Shown piece by piece: positions 41,819-50,889 of a stretch of 64,000 bases of DNA. Below the pieces are notes generated by a model. It had not been told where the DNA came from. It did not search any database and saw only the letters and a list, made by a program, of their open reading frames with translations. Both the position numbers and the translations under genes were made by a program. Each line of letters begins with the position of its first letter. The first letter of the stretch is position 1. This stretch comes from Syntrophaceae bacterium (GTDB lineage: Bacteria > Desulfobacterota > Syntrophia > Syntrophales > UBA2192): NCBI GenBank assembly GCA_013177795.1, contig JABLXY010000003.1, positions 1-64,000 on the forward strand, given 5' to 3'.

Positions 41819-42571
41819 TCAAGGCGCAAGGCCCCGCTGGACCCACATGGCCGCGGCAAGCAGCGGCATGATCTCCACGATCTCGCAGGTCGCCCCCAGG
41901 GTATCCCCGGTGAAGCCGCCGATCTTGCCCCGGCTTGCGGCGCCGGCGAGGACCGTCCCCGCAAGCGCGGCGAACCCCGCGAGGGTGCCCGCCGGCCCCG
42001 CCAGCAACCAGCAGGCAGCGAAGAGAAAAGCAAGGCCCCAGCCCGCCCGGAGAATGCTGCGCTCCCGCGTGAAAACCCCCGCCAGGCCTTCCTGTCGCGC
42101 GTAGGGGAGAAGCGACATCACCATGACCATGGCGGTGCGCCCCGCCACGGCCATCAGGACGATGGCAGGGCCGCGGAGCGGACCGGTGACGGCCGACAGG
42201 AGGGTGACCTTGAGGATGACGACGGAGACGACGGCCGCGACCCCCATGGGTCCCGTCCGGCTGTCTTTCATGATTTCGAGGATGCGCTCCCTCGGCCGCG
42301 AACTCATGAACCCGTCGGCCGTGTCGGCAAGCCCGTCCACGTGAAAGCCGCCCGTGAGCAGGATGGACGCAAGGACGACGATGGCGCTGGCCGGGAGCAC
42401 GGGCAGCAGGCCTGCCAGGCCCGCATCGAGGGCGGCGAGCAGCCCTCCCAGGATGAGTCCCACGACGGGGAAAAACCAGACGCTTCGCCGGAGGTCACCC
42501 TGTCCGCCGCCCCATGAGGCCGGCACGGGGATGACCGTCAGAAACTGCAGGGCCGCAATAAGGGGTTTCAC
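41819..42571 (-). CDS. cobS: Adenosylcobinamide-GDP ribazoletransferase
   Basis: 250-aa integral membrane enzyme (about 6 helices) that joins adenosylcobinamide-GDP to alpha-ribazole. Family hallmark F-H-V-D-G-L-A-D-T-A-D-G-F is visible near residues 75-87, as are F-L-T-V-I-P-V-P near the start and G-P-M-G. The GTG start overlaps the cobT stop by 4 bases. Last gene of the btuC-btuD-tonB-cobT-cobS run. Confidence 0.95.
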   Translation of the reverse strand: MKPLIAALQFLTVIPVPASWGGGQGDLRRSVWFFPVVGLILGGLLAALDAGLAGLLPVLPASAIVVLASILLTGGFHVDGLADTADGFMSSRPRERILEIMKDSRTGPMGVAAVVSVVILKVTLLSAVTGPLRGPAIVLMAVAGRTAMVMVMSLLPYARQEGLAGVFTRERSILRAGWGLAFLFAACWLLAGPAGTLAGFAALAGTVLAGAASRGKIGGFTGDTLGATCEIVEIMPLLAAAMWVQRGLAP

Positions 42572-43632
42572 CGGTCCGCCTTTGAAACCGACGCCTCCTC
42601 GAACGTGGCCACCTCCGTGAGAACAGCGACGGCCGCCTCGACGAGGTTCATCGCCAGGGCTGCGCCCGTGCCTTCGCCGAGGCGCATGTCCAGGTCCAGA
42701 AGGGGCTCCTTCCCCAAAGCCGCCAGGGCCACGCGATGCCCCCGCTCGACGCTGCGGTGCGCGGCGATCATGTAGTCGCCTGCCGTGGGGCAGAGACGCT
42801 GGGCGATCAGCGCCCCGGCCGTGGAGATGAAGCCGTCCACCAGGACGGGCCTGCGCAGCGAGGCGCAGCCCAGGATGAGGCCGGCGATGCCGCCGATTTC
42901 GAACCCGCCCACCTTCGAGAGCACGTCAAGTCCGTCCCTCGGGTCCGGGCGGTTCACGTCGATGGCCCGCTGGATGACCTCGATCTTGTGCTCCAGCTGC
43001 TCGTCGTCGATTCCCGTCCCCCGTCCCGTGACTTCCCGGACGGGGGCGCCGCTCATCACGGCCACGACGGCGCTGGAAGGGGTCGTGTTCCCGATTCCCA
43101 TGTCGCCCGTGCCGAACACGTCCGTCGACGGCGCGAGCTCGAGGGCCACGGCAATCCCCGCCTCCACCGCCGCGAGCGCCTCCGGGCGGCTCATGGCGGC
43201 TCCCCGGGCGATGTTCTTCGTCCCTGCGCCGACCCGCCGCGAGAGGATCTTCCCCGATGCGGCCAGGGCCGACAGGTCGGCCGCAACCCCCATGTCCACC
43301 ACGACGACGCGGGCGCCCGCCTGCCGCGCGAGGGCGTTGATGCCCGCGCCGCCGCGGACGAAGTTCAGGACCATCTGGGGCGTCACCTCGCTTGGGTACT
43401 TGCTCACCCCTTCGGCGACGACCCCGTGATCGCCCGCCATCACGACCACGGCCTTCTCCTGCACGGGAGGATCGAGCGAGCCCGTCATCCCCGCCAGGTC
43501 CTCGGCGAGGTTCATCAGGCGCCCCAGGGCCCAGTGCGGCATCGTGAGCTGCTCGAGCCGCGCGCGGGCGCGCCTTCGGGCGTCGGCATCCTGGGGTGAG
43601 ATCCTCTGCACGGTTTCGGTCAACAGACCCAT
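42568..43632 (-). CDS. cobT: Nicotinate-nucleotide--DMB phosphoribosyltransferase
   Basis: 354-aa enzyme that transfers phosphoribose from nicotinate mononucleotide to the lower-ligand base. Visible segments: V-M-A-G-D-H-G-V-V (about 66-74), F-V-R-G-G-A-G-I-N-A-L-A, G-D-M-G-I-G-N-T-T-P-S-S-A, L-V-D-G-F-I-S-T, and the catalytic glutamate region R-L-G-E-G-T-G-A-A-L near the C-terminus. Normal length. The TrpD paralog elsewhere in the regulon is thus not needed to replace CobT. Confidence 0.96.
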   Translation of the reverse strand: MGLLTETVQRISPQDADARRRARARLEQLTMPHWALGRLMNLAEDLAGMTGSLDPPVQEKAVVVMAGDHGVVAEGVSKYPSEVTPQMVLNFVRGGAGINALARQAGARVVVVDMGVAADLSALAASGKILSRRVGAGTKNIARGAAMSRPEALAAVEAGIAVALELAPSTDVFGTGDMGIGNTTPSSAVVAVMSGAPVREVTGRGTGIDDEQLEHKIEVIQRAIDVNRPDPRDGLDVLSKVGGFEIGGIAGLILGCASLRRPVLVDGFISTAGALIAQRLCPTAGDYMIAAHRSVERGHRVALAALGKEPLLDLDMRLGEGTGAALAMNLVEAAVAVLTEVATFEEASVSKADR

Positions 43633-43695
43633 TTCGTCATGTCTCCATTCTGTAACGGCGGGTGATCGGGCGGGTTCGAGCCGGCGGGGCTTGGC

Positions 43696-44427
43696 TCAGT
43701 CTCTCAGGACGAAGCGGACGGGCACGTCGACCCACATGGCCACGGGGACCCCCATTCGCCTGCCCGGCTCGAATTTCCATCGCCGCACGGCGTCGAGGGC
43801 GGAGCGGTCGAGCATGTCGTACCCGCAGGACTTCAGGATTCGCACCTCCCCCACGCGGCCGTCGGCGCGGACCTCCGCCGACAGAAGGACCACGCCCTCG
43901 TAGCCTCTCATCCGGGCCGCTTCCGGGTAGTGCGGACGGGCGTTTTCGCCGTAGCGCGGCCAGGCGATGGTCACGTCGCCCCCCTTGCTGTCGCCGACGC
44001 CGGACGGGCTGCCCCCTGCCGCCGTGCTTGCGGCAGATCCGCCGCCGGCGGTCTCCGCACCGGCGCGGGAGGCCTTTGCCGAGAGCATGCCGGCCTCCGG
44101 GATGCCGACGGACGCGAGTTCGATCCGCCCCTCCTCGCGGGTGACGGTTTCCGGGCGGGTCTCCTGCACTGCAGCGGCAGGCATGCTCAACTCCCGGACA
44201 GGGACCTGCCTCGGAGGCCGGGCGGAAACCGGGGCCGCATGCTCTCCCCCTGTGCCGGGCCCGGAGACGAGAGAGACGTGGAGAATCCCGTCCCCATCGC
44301 CCGTGAGCAGCCTGGGGGCCGTGTTGACCGCCGTGGCCAGGACCGCCGCGATCACGACGGCATGCAGGATCGCCGATGCCAGCACGGCTGACCGGAATGA
44401 GTTCCTGTTGTTGAGGATGCCGACCAT
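43696..44427 (-). CDS. TonB energy transducer
   Basis: 243-aa protein with one N-terminal membrane helix (about 12-33), a Pro/Ala/Gly-rich periplasmic spacer (about 60-150) and a C-terminal TonB domain (about 155-243) with Y-P-E-A-A-R-M-R-G-Y-E-G and W-K-F-E-P-G-R. It passes proton-motive energy to outer-membrane receptors. Lying between btuD and cobT in a riboswitch-led operon, it probably serves the BtuB receptor at 47676. AAGGA lies 7 bases before the ATG. Confidence 0.88.
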   Translation of the reverse strand: MVGILNNRNSFRSAVLASAILHAVVIAAVLATAVNTAPRLLTGDGDGILHVSLVSGPGTGGEHAAPVSARPPRQVPVRELSMPAAAVQETRPETVTREEGRIELASVGIPEAGMLSAKASRAGAETAGGGSAASTAAGGSPSGVGDSKGGDVTIAWPRYGENARPHYPEAARMRGYEGVVLLSAEVRADGRVGEVRILKSCGYDMLDRSALDAVRRWKFEPGRRMGVPVAMWVDVPVRFVLRD

Positions 44428-44468
44428 GTCCCGATCCTTCGGAGGCCGATCTTCGCCCCCGCCCTGCA

Positions 44469-45278
44469 TCAGGCGGCACTCATCGCCGCGCGGTATTCCT
44501 CGCTCAGGGGCGTGATCTGCGGCAGGCCTGTCAGGGCGTTTTTCTCGACGATCACCTCGATGCCGTAGACCTCCCGGATGTTTTCCGCCGTGATGACCTC
44601 CCCCGGCCGTCCCATGCTGTGGATCGCGCCGCCGTGCAGCAACACGATCCGGTCGCAGTACAGGGCGGCCAGGTTGACGTCGTGCGTCACGGCAAGGACG
44701 GAGAGCCGCTGCTCGCGGTTCAGGGTCTTGATCAGGTCGAAGAACTCCACCTGGTGCCGGATATCCAGGAAGGCCGTCGGCTCGTCCAGCAGCATGACTT
44801 TCGGCTCCTGGGCCAGGGCCCTGGCGATGAGCACCCTCTGCCGTTCGCCGCCGCTCAGGGCGTTCATGCTCCGGTTCGCGAGGGCGGCCGTGTCGGTCCG
44901 CTCCATGGCCCTGCGGACGATCTGCAGGTCCCTCTCCCGCTCGAATTCCCAGCGCCTCAGGTGGGGGGCCCTGCCCATCAGGACGACCTCGTGGACGGTG
45001 AAGGGAAACACCATCGTCGAGTCCTGTGGCACGACGGCGATGGTCCGGGCCACGGCATCGCGCTTCATCCTGCCGACGGGGATGCCGTCGAGATGGACGC
45101 ACCCCTCCTGGGGGATCAGGAGCCCGTCGAGCAACCGCAGCAGGGTGGTCTTGCCCGAGCCGTTGGGCCCGATGATCCCGATGAAATCGCCCTGCTGGAC
45201 CTCGAGGCTGATGTCCCGGAGAACCCAGCCGTTGCTGCCGTATCGAAACCCCATGTGGTCGGCCCTGATGACTGCCAT
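44469..45278 (-). CDS. btuD: Cobalamin ABC transporter ATPase
   Basis: 269-aa ABC ATPase of the BtuD/FecE group. Walker A G-P-N-G-S-G-K-T-T (37-45), signature L-S-G-G-E-R-Q-R (141-148) and Walker B V-M-L-L-D-E-P-T (161-168) are intact. It powers periplasm-to-cytoplasm transport with the permease whose gene ends 3 bases upstream. Cobalamin as the substrate is inferred from the riboswitch and neighbours. Confidence 0.93.
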   Translation of the reverse strand: MAVIRADHMGFRYGSNGWVLRDISLEVQQGDFIGIIGPNGSGKTTLLRLLDGLLIPQEGCVHLDGIPVGRMKRDAVARTIAVVPQDSTMVFPFTVHEVVLMGRAPHLRRWEFERERDLQIVRRAMERTDTAALANRSMNALSGGERQRVLIARALAQEPKVMLLDEPTAFLDIRHQVEFFDLIKTLNREQRLSVLAVTHDVNLAALYCDRIVLLHGGAIHSMGRPGEVITAENIREVYGIEVIVEKNALTGLPQITPLSEEYRAAMSAA

Positions 45279-45281
45279 GCG

Positions 45282-46388
45282 TCAAACCGCCCTCTTGCGC
45301 AGGAGATGAATGAAATAGGGCGCCCCGCAGAGGGCGGTGATCACGCCGACGGGCAGCTCCGCGGGGGCTGTGACCGTGCGGGCGATCGTGTCCGCCGATA
45401 CCATGAACGCCGCCCCGAAGAGGGCGGAGGCGGGGATCAGCAGACGGTGATCCGAACCCAGGAGCATCCGCATCAGATGCGGGATGATGAGACCGACGAA
45501 CCCGATCGTGCCGCTTGCCGCGACGGCGCCCGCCGTCGCCAGCGAGGCCGCCAGGAACAGGATTTTCTTCGTCCGTTCCACGTTGACCCCGAGCTGCATC
45601 GCCGTCTCCTCGCCCAGGACCATCAGGTTGAGTGCCCGCGCGAAGGAGTAGATCACGCCGAATCCGCCCAGGAACAGGATACCGCTGAACAGGATGTCGC
45701 GGCCCTCGGCCACCCCCAGGTCCCCCATGAGCCAGAACAGGATCCGGTGCGTCGAGAAGATATCGCTGCTGAGCGTCGTGCTGCTGAGGATCAGCATGAT
45801 GACGGACGAGAAGAAGGCGTTCAGGATGACACCGGCCAGAAGAAGCGTGTTGGACGAGAGCGTCCGGCCGGTTCGGGCGATCCCGAAGACGACGGCGACG
45901 GAAAGGAGCGCCCCGAGGAATGCGAGCCCGGGCACGCCCATGGGGACGAGCGATGCGCCGATTAAAATCCCCAGGATGGCGCCGACCGCCGCGCCCCCCG
46001 AAATGCCCAGGATGTAAGGCTCGGCCAGGGGGTTTCGAAGCAGGGCCTGGAACACGACCCCCGCCATGGAGAGCGAGGCGCCGATGACGCAGGCGAAGGC
46101 GATCCGCGGCAGCCGGATGGAAAAAAGGATCGTCCTCTCCGCCTCATCGAGCGACGCGAGCCCCTCCCTCCCCTTCAGGATAAGCGCCTTCAGGGCAAGG
46201 AGGGCGTTGATGTCCGATGCGCCGGCCAGCAGGGACAGAACGGATACGGCGACCACCAGGGCGGTCAGGGCCAGGCAGGTTTTCAGGACCCTGGGAACGG
46301 TCACGGCCGGGGGGGATGCTGCGCTGCCGGCGAAGACGGCGGCCAGCACCGGGACGAATAGGAAAGCAATCAGAAACGGCGAAGACAT
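45282..46388 (-). CDS. btuC: Cobalamin ABC transporter permease
   Basis: 368-aa FecCD/BtuC-type permease with about 10 helices. Characteristic segments: R-L-P-R-I-A-F-A-C-V-I-G-A-S-L-S (about 93-108), N-P-L-A-E-P-Y-I-L-G-I-S-G-G, and the C-terminal G-F-V-G-L-I-I-P-H-L-M-R region that contacts the ATPase. First gene after riboswitch 2; the aptamer ends only about 25 bases before the start, so control is probably at translation. Confidence 0.93.
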   Translation of the reverse strand: MSSPFLIAFLFVPVLAAVFAGSAASPPAVTVPRVLKTCLALTALVVAVSVLSLLAGASDINALLALKALILKGREGLASLDEAERTILFSIRLPRIAFACVIGASLSMAGVVFQALLRNPLAEPYILGISGGAAVGAILGILIGASLVPMGVPGLAFLGALLSVAVVFGIARTGRTLSSNTLLLAGVILNAFFSSVIMLILSSTTLSSDIFSTHRILFWLMGDLGVAEGRDILFSGILFLGGFGVIYSFARALNLMVLGEETAMQLGVNVERTKKILFLAASLATAGAVAASGTIGFVGLIIPHLMRMLLGSDHRLLIPASALFGAAFMVSADTIARTVTAPAELPVGVITALCGAPYFIHLLRKRAV

Positions 46389-46409
46389 GTTTCCCCCCGC
46401 GAGGAAATC

Positions 46410-46590
46410 GAGATGGACAGGTCTTCCGGCTTAGGGCCATCTACCGGCCTCCCTTCCCATCATGGCCGACCCATGACAGTGGTTATGAGGCTTTCGCTCC
46501 CATCACGGCTGCGGGGCAGCGGGGGGTTTTCACCCCTCTTCCACACGTCCATCCCCTGCTCGGGCTGTTGACAAAGACCCGTCTGCGGCG
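46410..46590 (-). promoter_or_regulatory. Cobalamin riboswitch 2
   Basis: Minus strand: GGAAGAGGGG, AAAACCCCCCGCTGCCCCGC, GGGAGCGAAAGCC, ACCACTG, GGGAAGG and GGAAGACCTG in the standard order. It lies right before btuC without an obvious terminator. Confidence 0.92.
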
Positions 46591-46807
46591 TTCCCTCATC
46601 CCTGCGGCCTGCACGACCGGGTCATCCCCGGTCCCCGGGAATTCGGAGGCCTTGCATCCAGGGCTTCTCGAGCAGCCCGGATGCGGTCTTTCTCAACATC
46701 CCTTTTCAACGAACCGATCGTGGACCGTTCGAGAACCGAACGGCCCGCAATTCACTATAGAAAAGGCCGCCCTACGCGTCAAGCGCTATTTCGAGGCCCG
46801 CCGGGCC

Positions 46808-47653
46808 CTAGAGCCGGCCCGTGCAGGCGGCGATCTCCCGGATGCCGTCGACGATCCTCGGCCCGAGCCGGAAGACGACGTCGCTCGTGTAGCAGACCCG
46901 TCCCTTCCTGACGGCCTCCAGGTGTTCGAGCTTCCTGAACAGGCCCCTTGCCTGGCGTTCGGCCTCCTCACGGGTCGCGTTGCCCATGAGCCCCATGAGG
47001 ATCATGTCCGGGGCCCCGGTGATGATCGTTTCGACGGAATAGCGCGGGTATTCGACAGCCGCCTCCGCGGCCAGGTTCCGCAGGCCGAGCAGCCGGAAGA
47101 TGTCGTCGATCAGCGTCCCGGGCCCGACGACCAGCGGGGGCTCGGGCTGGACGATGAACAGGACGCTGCGGATCGCCGGATCGGCCTTCCCCTTCGCCCG
47201 GGTCTCATATTGACGAAGCGATTTCTCGATCCGTTCGGCCCGCCTGTTCGCCGCCTGCGCGGCATCGAGAGCCGCGCCCATGTCCCGGATGCCTTGGGGG
47301 AGTTCCTCGAGACGTCGCGCCTCGAACAGGTGGGTCCGGATGCCGAGCTTCTGCAGGCGGCGGCCGAATTCCGGCGGGTTGCCGTCCTTCGTCATGACGA
47401 CCACGTCAGGCTTCATGGCCACCACCGCCTCCAGCGAGGGCGTCGAGAACCCCCCGATTTTCGGCTTGCCCCGCGCCTCTGCGGGGTAATCGCAGTAATC
47501 CGTTACCGCGACGACCCGCGGGCCGAGGCCGATGTCATAGAGGATCTCCGTGAGGTTGGGGGCGAGGGAGACGATCCTCTGCGGCGGCGCCGCGGACGCC
47601 GTACCGCAGAGGACCCCCCAGACAAGAAGGAACAGAGAGAAACGTCTCAGCAC
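46808..47653 (-). CDS. btuF: Cobalamin-binding periplasmic protein
   Basis: 281-aa BtuF-like binding protein. Signal peptide (about 1-22, A-S-A). Typical segments: R-I-V-S-L-A-P-N-L-T-E-I-L (about 27-39), V-A-V-T-D-Y-C-D-Y-P, the I-G-G-F-S-T-P-S-L-E linker and P-D-V-V-V. GTG start. It follows btuB by 22 bases and is therefore under riboswitch 3, apart from its btuCD partners, which have their own riboswitch. Confidence 0.92.
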   Translation of the reverse strand: MLRRFSLFLLVWGVLCGTASAAPPQRIVSLAPNLTEILYDIGLGPRVVAVTDYCDYPAEARGKPKIGGFSTPSLEAVVAMKPDVVVMTKDGNPPEFGRRLQKLGIRTHLFEARRLEELPQGIRDMGAALDAAQAANRRAERIEKSLRQYETRAKGKADPAIRSVLFIVQPEPPLVVGPGTLIDDIFRLLGLRNLAAEAAVEYPRYSVETIITGAPDMILMGLMGNATREEAERQARGLFRKLEHLEAVRKGRVCYTSDVVFRLGPRIVDGIREIAACTGRL

Positions 47654-47675
47654 ATCCGGTTCGCCTCCGGGACCT

Positions 47676-49721
47676 TTAGAAATGTAGCGTCAGCCCCGCC
47701 CGGTAACTGATGCCGGCGACCGGGTAGAACGCCGCACCCCCGGGCAGCCAGGGCGATTCGAAAGCGTAGGAAGAGAATTTCTCGTCCCCGATGTTCTCGA
47801 CGCCGGCAAAGGCGGTGAGCCGGTACCCGGCGAAGGTCGGCTTCCACGTCAGGTACAGGTTGTAGAGCGTGTAGCTGTCGAGCTTCGGAGAGCTGTTGTC
47901 GTCGTCCTGGCCGAGATACTGGCTGCCGACGTAGCGGATCTCGGGCCTCAGGGTCAGGTTCCAGGGCAGGAAGATCTCGAGGGCGCCGTTGGCCATGTGC
48001 GCCGGGACGAGGGGCACATCCTTGCCCGCGTTGGCCCCCGCGCGGAACGTGACGTCCTGCAGGGTGTAGTTCGCCGTGAGGCGGAACCATTTCTTCAGCT
48101 CGTAGGCCATCGACAGCTCAAGGCCGTCGTGGCGCGTCTTGTCCAGGTTCACGTTTCTGCCGATGAACGTGACCGGGTCGAGGACGTACTTGATTTCGTC
48201 CTCCATGTCGATGCGGTAGACGGTCGCCGCCAGCTTCAGGTCCTTCATCGGATACAGGACGACGCCCGCCTCGTAGCTGTTTCCCGTCTCCTTCTCGAGG
48301 TCCGTGTAGAAGGCGTCCGTCCCGAAGCCATAGTAGGAGGCCTGCTCATCGAGGAAGGGGATCCGGAAGACCCGTCCGTACTTGACGAAGGCCTTGGAGC
48401 GCTCGCCGAACAGATAGGTCAGCGCCGCCTCGTAGGCCTCGCCCTTGTGGATCTTCTCCGAGTCGAAGACGGTCGCCGCGGCGAGAAGGTCCGTGAATTT
48501 GCCGTCGATCTCGACCCGCTCCATGCGGGCCCCGAGGGTCAGGATCAACTCCGGCAGGACGCTGAAATCGTTCCGGATGTAGCCGCCCAGCGATTTTCTC
48601 TCGATCTCCGCCGTGTTGTTCTTCGCGGCGAACCGGGCATCGGCGTAGGCGTCCTTGTCGAACTGATCGCGGTAGAAGTCGACGCCGAGCGTGAGCTTGT
48701 TGTCGCGGCCGAAGAGCTTTCTGTCGAGGACGTATTTCGGCGAGGCGCCGACGGTGTCGATGTTCACGATCGAGTAGGACAGGAAGGAATCCCACTTCGT
48801 GGTCACCTCGCGGGTGCCCCAGATCAGGTTGAGATCGAACCGGCCGTACTCTCCCAGGGCCGTCTTGATGAGGAGGTTCGTGCTCATCGAGTCGTTGCGG
48901 GCGTCGTCGTTCTGCACCCCGGGCTGTGCCTGGCGGCGGTCCTGCTCGAGCTGGGCCCGGGTGAGATATCCGGGCAGCTGGTAGTCGGTCCGGTTGAGGG
49001 TCGTGCCGAGCGACACGTCGAACCGCTCGCTGAAGGCGTAGCCGAGATTGACCCGGCCGCTGCTGGAGGTGAACTTGGAGCGGTCCCGGTATCCGTCGGT
49101 GTGCAGGTTCTCGCCGTTGACGGCATAGTAGAACCTGTCAACCGATCCCTTCGCCGTCGCCCGCTCGTTGTGGGAGCCGAAACTGCCGCCGATGAACCCG
49201 ACATCCACCTTCGGCGGCCCCTCGCCCCGCCGGGTGACGATGTTGATCGTCCCGGCGATGGCCGCATCGCCGTAGAGGACGCTCGCAGCCCCACGGGAGA
49301 TCTCGATCCGGTCGATCTCGCCCAGGGGGATTTCCAGCCAGTTGACGGAGGCCATGTCGGGCCGGTTGATCTTCCTGCCGTCGATCGTGACCGCCGTCCG
49401 GCCGAACCCGTTCTCGCCGAAGCCGCGCATGTCGACGGCCGCCTGGGCCGCGTTGCCGCTCGTGCTTCGCACGTAGACGCCCTCGAAGCCGGTGAGAACC
49501 TCGGCCAGGTTCGTCGCCCCGGAATTGGCGATGTCCTCGGCGGTGATGACCGTGACGTTGGCGGGCACCTTGCGGACTTCCTGCCGGTCCCGGGTCGCCA
49601 TGACGACCACCTCGTCCATCCGGACGGACCCTCTGTCGGGCGGCACCGCCTGGCCGGAAGCGGCAGTGCTCATCCCGCAGAGCAGAAGCAAAGAGACCCC
49701 GAACTGAATGATCCTCCTCAT
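47676..49721 (-). CDS. btuB: TonB-dependent cobalamin receptor
   Basis: 681-aa outer-membrane receptor. Signal peptide (about 1-23), TonB box-like M-D-E-V-V-V-M-A-T-R near residue 32, plug domain (about 45-155) with N-V-T-V-I-T-A-E-D-I and R-G-F-G-E-N-G-F-G-R, then a 22-strand barrel ending in aromatic-F as outer-membrane proteins do (G-L-T-L-H-F). Cobalamin as the ligand is inferred from riboswitch 3 just upstream and btuF downstream. Confidence 0.92.
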   Translation of the reverse strand: MRRIIQFGVSLLLLCGMSTAASGQAVPPDRGSVRMDEVVVMATRDRQEVRKVPANVTVITAEDIANSGATNLAEVLTGFEGVYVRSTSGNAAQAAVDMRGFGENGFGRTAVTIDGRKINRPDMASVNWLEIPLGEIDRIEISRGAASVLYGDAAIAGTINIVTRRGEGPPKVDVGFIGGSFGSHNERATAKGSVDRFYYAVNGENLHTDGYRDRSKFTSSSGRVNLGYAFSERFDVSLGTTLNRTDYQLPGYLTRAQLEQDRRQAQPGVQNDDARNDSMSTNLLIKTALGEYGRFDLNLIWGTREVTTKWDSFLSYSIVNIDTVGASPKYVLDRKLFGRDNKLTLGVDFYRDQFDKDAYADARFAAKNNTAEIERKSLGGYIRNDFSVLPELILTLGARMERVEIDGKFTDLLAAATVFDSEKIHKGEAYEAALTYLFGERSKAFVKYGRVFRIPFLDEQASYYGFGTDAFYTDLEKETGNSYEAGVVLYPMKDLKLAATVYRIDMEDEIKYVLDPVTFIGRNVNLDKTRHDGLELSMAYELKKWFRLTANYTLQDVTFRAGANAGKDVPLVPAHMANGALEIFLPWNLTLRPEIRYVGSQYLGQDDDNSSPKLDSYTLYNLYLTWKPTFAGYRLTAFAGVENIGDEKFSSYAFESPWLPGGAAFYPVAGISYRAGLTLHF

Positions 49722-49758
49722 ACGATAATTCTCCTTTCCCCCTCGGGAGTGAATTATC

Positions 49759-49915
49759 AAGCCGCCGGATAAGTCTCCTGGCTCGCGGCCTCCTACTCTC
49801 CACGCCTTCCCGTCCGCTCGAGGGACAGTGGCACGCTGTGGATTTCGTTCCGCCTACAGGTGCGGGGCAGCGCCGGCTTTTGACCGGCTTCCTCTGATCG
49901 GGCGGCTGACTTGCG
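49759..49915 (-). promoter_or_regulatory. Cobalamin riboswitch 3
   Basis: Minus strand: GAGGAAGCCGG, AAAGCCGGCGCTGCCCCGC, GCCACTGTCCC, GGGAAGGCG and the closing CCAGGAGACTTA. Shorter variant without a terminator; it leads directly to the btuB ribosome binding site, so translational control is likely. Confidence 0.92.
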
Positions 49916-49926
49916 CGGTTTCCTCC

Positions 49927-50472
49927 TTATAGGCGTCCCTTGATCGTTATCGGGATCCCCGAGACCATCAGCACCACCGTGTCGGCTCCGGCCGCGATGA
50001 CCTGGTTGCACCGGCCGGCCAAGTCGCGGTATTTCCGGGCCAGGGGGTTGTCGGGGATGATGCCCAGTCCCACCTCGTTGGTGACGAAGATGACGGCGCC
50101 CGGCCTTTCCCGGCAGGCACCGAGAATCTCCCCGCAGCGCCGGGCGATCTCCTCCTCGGTGAGGTCGCGCCCCTCTTTCCCGGCCTCGTACAGGAGGTTG
50201 TTGAGCCAGAGCGTCAGGCAGTCCACCAGGCAGACATCACGGCCGCCGCCGCGCCGGAGCGCAGAAGCCAGCGCGGTCGGCTCCTCGATCGTCTCCCAGG
50301 ACGCCGATGCCCGGGCCTCGCGGTGCTTTCGCACCCGCTCGGCCATCTCGTCGTCGATGACGGGGCAGGTGGCGATAAAGGTCCTTTTTCCGTTCATCGA
50401 CTCGGCCAGCTTTTGGGCGAAGGTGCTTTTTCCGCTTCGCCCGCCGCCGGTGACAAGGATCACTTGGCCCAT
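49927..50472 (-). CDS. cobU: Adenosylcobinamide kinase/guanylyltransferase
   Basis: 181-aa bifunctional enzyme: phosphorylates adenosylcobinamide and adds GMP. P-loop G-G-G-R-S-G-K-S (residues 8-15), the K-H-R-E-A-R segment with the guanylylated histidine, and D-C-L-T-L-W near residue 88 are all present. Start at ATG 50472. Led by riboswitch 4 and its terminator. Confidence 0.95.
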   Translation of the reverse strand: MGQVILVTGGGRSGKSTFAQKLAESMNGKRTFIATCPVIDDEMAERVRKHREARASASWETIEEPTALASALRRGGGRDVCLVDCLTLWLNNLLYEAGKEGRDLTEEEIARRCGEILGACRERPGAVIFVTNEVGLGIIPDNPLARKYRDLAGRCNQVIAAGADTVVLMVSGIPITIKGRL

Positions 50473-50483
50473 AACAGAACCCA

Positions 50484-50520
50484 ACAAAAAATCCCCGGAC
50501 AGGATCTGTCCAGGGATTCC
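50484..50520 (-). terminator. Riboswitch-linked terminator before cobU
   Basis: Minus strand AATCCCTGGACAG and CTGTCCGGGGATT form a hairpin followed by TTTTTT, between riboswitch 4 and cobU. Confidence 0.88.
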
Positions 50521-50579
50521 GTTTTTCACCCGTGGCTGATGCAGCCCCGTCCCTTTCCCACGAGGTCCGGTCTGCAGCG

Positions 50580-50725
50580 GACTGCAGGGAGGTCTTCTGG
50601 CTTCCGGATCGTCTTACGGGCCGGCCTTCCCGTCCTTGCGGACAGTGGCGCGATCGGCCTTTCATCCCCGGTTACAGCGGCGGGTCCGCGACGGTCTTTC
50701 ACCGTCTTCCCTTCACCTGCAAGCC
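50580..50725 (-). promoter_or_regulatory. Cobalamin riboswitch 4
   Basis: Minus strand order: GGGAAGACGG, AAAGACCGTCGCGGACCCGC, ATGAAAGGCC, GCCACTGTCC, GGGAAGG, and the closing CAGAAGACCTCCC. Output goes through the terminator at 50484-50520. Confidence 0.93.
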
Positions 50726-50831
50726 TTCGATAGACCAAACGGGGGGTGTTGTCAAGCGGAAAGGAGTCTTGCCGGGCGCCCGCGCCGTGCGGGGATTCCG
50801 GGGGCGCGGGAGTGCGGGCGAAAAAATTCAG

Positions 50832-50860
50832 TTGACAGAAACACTCGAACGTGTTTTTAT
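50832..50860 (+). promoter_or_regulatory. Promoter of the aro operon
   Basis: TTGACA (50832-50837), 17-base spacer, TTTTAT (50855-50860). An inverted repeat AACAC-N6-GTGTT (50840-50855) fills the spacer and could be an operator. The leader peptide starts 30 bases further on. Confidence 0.55.
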
Positions 50861-50889
50861 GTGCCAAATTTTTAACGGGACCCTTTGTC

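Noticed and set aside
41800-42100. Plus-strand small frames opposite cobS
   Set aside because: No ribosome binding sites and no family features; they mirror the cobS coding strand.
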